Shown here piece by piece: positions 6,313 to 7,781 of a stretch of DNA of 7,781 nucleotides. A program made the position numbers and the translations under genes. Under the pieces are notes generated by a model. The model saw only the letters and a program-made list of their open reading frames with translations. It ran no database searches and was not told where the DNA came from. The stretch lies in contig JAPOOT010000007.1 in the NCBI GenBank assembly GCA_026713285.1, positions 1 to 7,781 of the forward strand. The letters are read 5' to 3'. The stretch comes from Gemmatimonadota bacterium (GTDB lineage: Bacteria; JAAXHH01). Each line of letters starts with the position of its first letter. Positions within the stretch are counted from its first letter, which is position 1.

Positions 6313-6996
6313 TCAGGCCTCTTTCATAAACCGGTGAACGATGATCCGGTTGTCATTCGTTTCGAACTTTATCCTTCGAGGCTGCGCGCTGTGTCGGTAT
6401 CCCCGGGCGATCATGGATTCTACAAAGGGGGTGGCCGCACGGCGGCCGGGATCGCTCGCGAGAAACATGCCGCCCGGTTCCAGCGTGTCGTTGAGCAAGC
6501 GCTGGATCGGTTCGTGATTTGGCCGTTCGTATAGGATGTCCGAACCGATAATGATGGCGTACTTGCGGTCGAGATCCGGGTTTCTCCAGTCCAGGAAGCG
6601 GAATGATACGCGCGCGTTCAGGGCATTCAACCGGGCATTGTGCCGGGCGAAGGCCAGGGCGTCCTCTTCGTAGTCGCACGCGGTGACCACCAGTCCGGCC
6701 GCGGCCGCCGCGATACCGGCCACTCCGATGCCGCAGCCCAGTTCCAGGATCTTTGAACCCGGGGGAGCGGGATACTCGAACAGGTGGCGGCCGAGACCGA
6801 TCGCCGAGGGCCAGATCTCCGCCCAGTAGGGCAGGCGTTCATCCTCATCGTAGCTTTCCGGGTCGATTTCGTCGATGAGCACGTCCGGATCGCGTACCGC
6901 CAGAATGTCCAGATTCACCCACTTTCCAATGGCTATGGACTTGAAACAGACGTCGTAACGGCGGGCCAAGTCGGCGGGTACGGCGGACGGTGGCAT
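6313..6996 (-). CDS. Class I SAM-dependent methyltransferase (METTL/PF10294-like, probable protein methyltransferase)
   Basis: The protein has 227 aa. PYWAEIWPSA (56-65) precedes the Rossmann fold, as in METTL21/METTL20-type protein lysine methyltransferases and their bacterial relatives. Motif I is ILELGCGIGVAG (83-94), which binds S-adenosylmethionine. ACDYEEDAL (106-114) supplies the acidic residue for the ribose (D108). LDWRNP (135-140) and GSDILYE (151-157) follow. The C-terminal part contains a beta-hairpin of the usual kind. The substrate is unknown; protein lysine, ribosomal protein and small-molecule targets all occur among relatives. It is the first gene of the minus-strand run. The ATG at 6996 is the only available start, because the frame is closed upstream without another start codon. 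It has no Shine-Dalgarno site, and a promoter-like element ends 8 nt before it, so the message may be leaderless. Confidence 0.82.
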   Translation of the reverse strand: MPPSAVPADLARRYDVCFKSIAIGKWVNLDILAVRDPDVLIDEIDPESYDEDERLPYWAEIWPSAIGLGRHLFEYPAPPGSKILELGCGIGVAGIAAAAAGLVVTACDYEEDALAFARHNARLNALNARVSFRFLDWRNPDLDRKYAIIIGSDILYERPNHEPIQRLLNDTLEPGGMFLASDPGRRAATPFVESMIARGYRHSAQPRRIKFETNDNRIIVHRFMKEA

Positions 6997-7004
6997 GGCC
7001 TTTG

Positions 7005-7033
7005 AACTTAACGAAGAGCAACCCGGCGGTCAA
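7005..7033 (-). promoter_or_regulatory. Candidate promoter of the methyltransferase operon, possibly leaderless
   Basis: On the minus strand, TTGACC (7033-7028) is followed after exactly 17 bp by TAAGTT (7010-7005). These match consensus at 5/6 and 3/6 positions. Only 8 nt separate the -10 from the ATG, so the transcript would start at or next to the start codon, in line with the missing Shine-Dalgarno site. An alternative is a perfect minus-strand TATAAT at 7075-7070, but it lacks a good -35. Confidence 0.35.
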
Positions 7034-7045
7034 TCGATTTCAGGC

Positions 7046-7074
7046 TTGACACGCCATGCGGGTCCGACTATTAT
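7046..7074 (+). promoter_or_regulatory. Sigma-70-type promoter of fdxA
   Basis: A perfect TTGACA (7046-7051) is followed after an optimal 17-bp spacer by TATTAT (7069-7074), a 5/6 match to TATAAT. Transcription should start near 7081 and give a leader of about 110 nt before the fdxA ATG. This is the best promoter in the window. Confidence 0.7.
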
Positions 7075-7130
7075 ATAACGGTATTTTTGGCGGCGGAACC
7101 ATTGACCGGTTTTCTGTCCTGCCGATACTT

Positions 7131-7143
7131 GATGCGACGCATC
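7131..7143. repeat. Perfect 13-bp palindrome GATGCGACGCATC in the fdxA leader
   Basis: Two 6-bp arms flank a single central A, about 50 nt downstream of the predicted transcription start. A hairpin with a 1-nt loop is not feasible in RNA at full pairing, so a dimeric DNA-binding protein is the likelier explanation, perhaps one that blocks elongation. No regulator is identified. Confidence 0.4.
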
Positions 7144-7191
7144 CGCGAAGCTGTATTGTTTCAGAAAGGCGTGTTTAGCGAGGAGTCTCGT

Positions 7192-7437
7192 ATGACCTAC
7201 ATAATCGCAGAGCCATGCATTGACGTAATGGACAAGGGCTGTGTCGATGTATGCCCGGTGGACTGCATTCACACCAAGGACGGCGAACGCATGCTGTACA
7301 TCGATCCTGAAGAGTGCATAGACTGCGGCGCCTGCGAGCCGGAATGTCCTGTCGAGGCCATTTTTGCCGAAGAAGATACCCCGGATGATTGGCAGAACTA
7401 TATCCAGATCAACGCGGACTTCTTCCAGGACGACTGA
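7192..7437 (+). CDS. fdxA: 7-Fe ferredoxin ([3Fe-4S][4Fe-4S])
   Basis: The protein has 81 aa: a small acidic soluble electron carrier. Cysteines are at 9, 17, 21, 25, 42, 45, 48 and 52. By analogy with Azotobacter ferredoxin I, C9, C17 and C52 would hold the 3Fe-4S cluster, and C21, C42, C45 and C48 the 4Fe-4S cluster, with C25 free. The residues around them (IAEPC, CPVDCI, ERMLYID, CIDCGACEPECPVEAI, QINADFF) closely match mycobacterial-type FdxA. The protein stops soon after QINADFF, so it lacks the longer tail seen in some homologues. GAGGAG (7180-7185) lies 6 nt before this ATG and fixes the start, and homologues also begin MTYxIAEPC. The frame is open upstream with another ATG at 7132, which I reject. 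A clear promoter lies at 7046-7074. No redox partner is encoded next to it. Confidence 0.95.
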   Translation: MTYIIAEPCIDVMDKGCVDVCPVDCIHTKDGERMLYIDPEECIDCGACEPECPVEAIFAEEDTPDDWQNYIQINADFFQDD

Positions 7438-7485
7438 CGGAAACGCACCGCGCGCGACGCTCGTCGACGCCCGGCCAGTCTCTCG

Positions 7486-7517
7486 CCCGCCGATCCACGG
7501 CAACCGGACCCGGCGGG
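7486..7517 (+). repeat. Inverted repeat overlapping the ribosome site of the leader ORF
   Basis: CCCGCCG (7486-7492) can pair with CGGCGGG (7511-7517) across an 18-nt loop. The right arm overlaps the GGGAGGG Shine-Dalgarno site (7515-7521) of the small ORF at 7531, so the hairpin could mask it. Alternatively it contributes to fdxA termination, though no T-run follows. A control role is inference. Confidence 0.3.
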
Positions 7518-7530
7518 AGGGTTCGCCTTC

Positions 7531-7605
7531 ATGTCCTCTTCATCATCGATCGATTCCCTCCGAAGAGGAAACGCGGCACGTAAACATTACATATACCCAC
7601 GGTAA
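7531..7605 (+). CDS. Putative Ser-rich 24-residue leader peptide upstream of purU
   Basis: The ORF has 24 codons starting MSSSSSIDSLRRGN and ending YPR. GGGAGGG (7515-7521) precedes the ATG by 9 nt, a far better ribosome site than that of purU itself. Codons 2-6 are five consecutive serines (TCC, TCT, TCA, TCA, TCG), with a sixth Ser at codon 8. The stop (7603-7605) is 12 nt before the purU ATG and in the same frame, so translation of the two could be coupled. Serine is the main one-carbon donor to folate, and PurU acts on 10-formyl-THF, so a serine-sensing leader is conceivable. It may equally be a chance ORF. Confidence 0.3.
   Translation: MSSSSSIDSLRRGNAARKHYIYPR
7534..7569 (+). promoter_or_regulatory. 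Hairpin formed by the serine codons of the leader ORF
   Basis: TCCTCTTC (7534-7541) is perfectly complementary to GAAGAGGA (7562-7569), giving an 8-bp stem with a 20-nt loop that contains the palindrome ATCGATCGAT. The left arm is made of the first Ser codons of the small ORF, so a ribosome there would open the stem. No terminator U-run follows, so any control would more likely be at translation of purU than at transcription. Confidence 0.3.
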
Positions 7606-7617
7606 CGGTCTCCATAC

Positions 7618-7781
7618 ATGAAGGCACGCACCGTAAAGAACTTCCTGCTTGCCCTGTCCTGTCCCAAGCGTACCGGATTGATCTACACCGTGACCCGCTG
7701 GCTTGCGGAACAGGGATGTCACGTTATCGAAAGCGATACGTACATCGACCCGTACAGCGAGCGGTTCTTCATGCGCGTGCA
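7618..7781 (+). CDS. purU: Formyltetrahydrofolate deformylase, N-terminal part (cut by right edge)
   Basis: The 54 visible codons include FLLALSCPKRTGLIYTVTRW (9-28), then HVIESDTYIDP (35-45) and ERFFMRV (48-54). This is the N-terminal ACT domain of PurU: LSCPDRxGIVxxVxxFLxxxGxNIxxSDQHxDPxxxxFFMRV. PurU hydrolyses 10-formyl-THF to formate and THF, adjusting one-carbon pools and supplying formate for PurT. The catalytic formyltransferase-like domain lies beyond the right edge. The ATG at 7618 is the first start after an in-frame stop (7603-7605). Its ribosome site is weak, which fits coupling to the small upstream ORF. The usual Asp of the CPDRxG motif is Lys here (CPKRTG). A glycine-cleavage-type ACT protein is possible but FFMRV favours PurU. 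Confidence 0.88.
   Translation, partial: MKARTVKNFLLALSCPKRTGLIYTVTRWLAEQGCHVIESDTYIDPYSERFFMRV

Noticed and set aside
7087..7191. N-terminal extension of fdxA, including ATG 7132
   Set aside because: GAGGAG at 7180-7185 and the MTYxIAEPC start shared with homologues both place the start at 7192.

Overview
This window comes from a GC-rich bacterial chromosome. The organism is probably Gram-negative: it carries an LpxH-type lipid A enzyme and a lipobox-anchored surface protein. Nothing in the sequence fixes the taxon. The housekeeping genes would suit an uncultivated, environmental lineage, but that is inference. I see no phage, insertion sequence, CRISPR array, tRNA or rRNA.

Layout. (1) Positions 1-158, minus strand: the N-terminal part of a BlaI/MecI-type repressor that runs off the left edge. 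It diverges from a plus-strand lpxH-like gene (352-1107), and two adjacent perfect 13-bp palindromes lie in the region between them. lpxH ends at a strong 15-bp terminator hairpin (1144-1179). (2) Positions 1428-2843, minus strand: a secreted lipoprotein with about 35 uninterrupted Gly-X-Y collagen triplets followed by Ig-like (Big_2-type) modules. Its collagen part contains six 27-bp tandem repeats. (3) Positions 2844-3304: a 460-bp gene-poor stretch with AT-rich islands, a candidate minus-strand promoter and what looks like the broken N-terminus of a GIY-YIG nuclease. (4) Positions 3305-6996, minus strand: a tight four-gene run in the order class I methyltransferase, CCA/poly(A)-polymerase-type tRNA nucleotidyltransferase, M50 site-2-type protease, dipeptide epimerase. 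The gaps are 26, 31 and 11 nt. (5) A divergent promoter region at 6997-7191, then plus-strand fdxA (7-Fe ferredoxin, 7192-7437). After it come a leader with a Ser-rich 24-codon ORF and hairpins, and the start of purU (formyl-THF deformylase), which runs off the right edge.

How the genes relate. The four-gene run looks like a polycistronic unit of housekeeping functions: protein methylation, tRNA 3'-end formation, membrane proteolysis and recycling of peptidoglycan-derived dipeptides. No shared pathway is evident. lpxH and the epimerase both serve the cell envelope. fdxA has the clearest promoter in the window (TTGACA, 17 bp, TATTAT).

I did not find a clear new multi-gene system. The items most worth a second look are the collagen-like lipoprotein with its tandem repeats, the Ser-codon leader ORF and hairpin ahead of purU, the GIY-YIG remnant upstream of the collagen gene, and the paired palindromes between blaI and lpxH.
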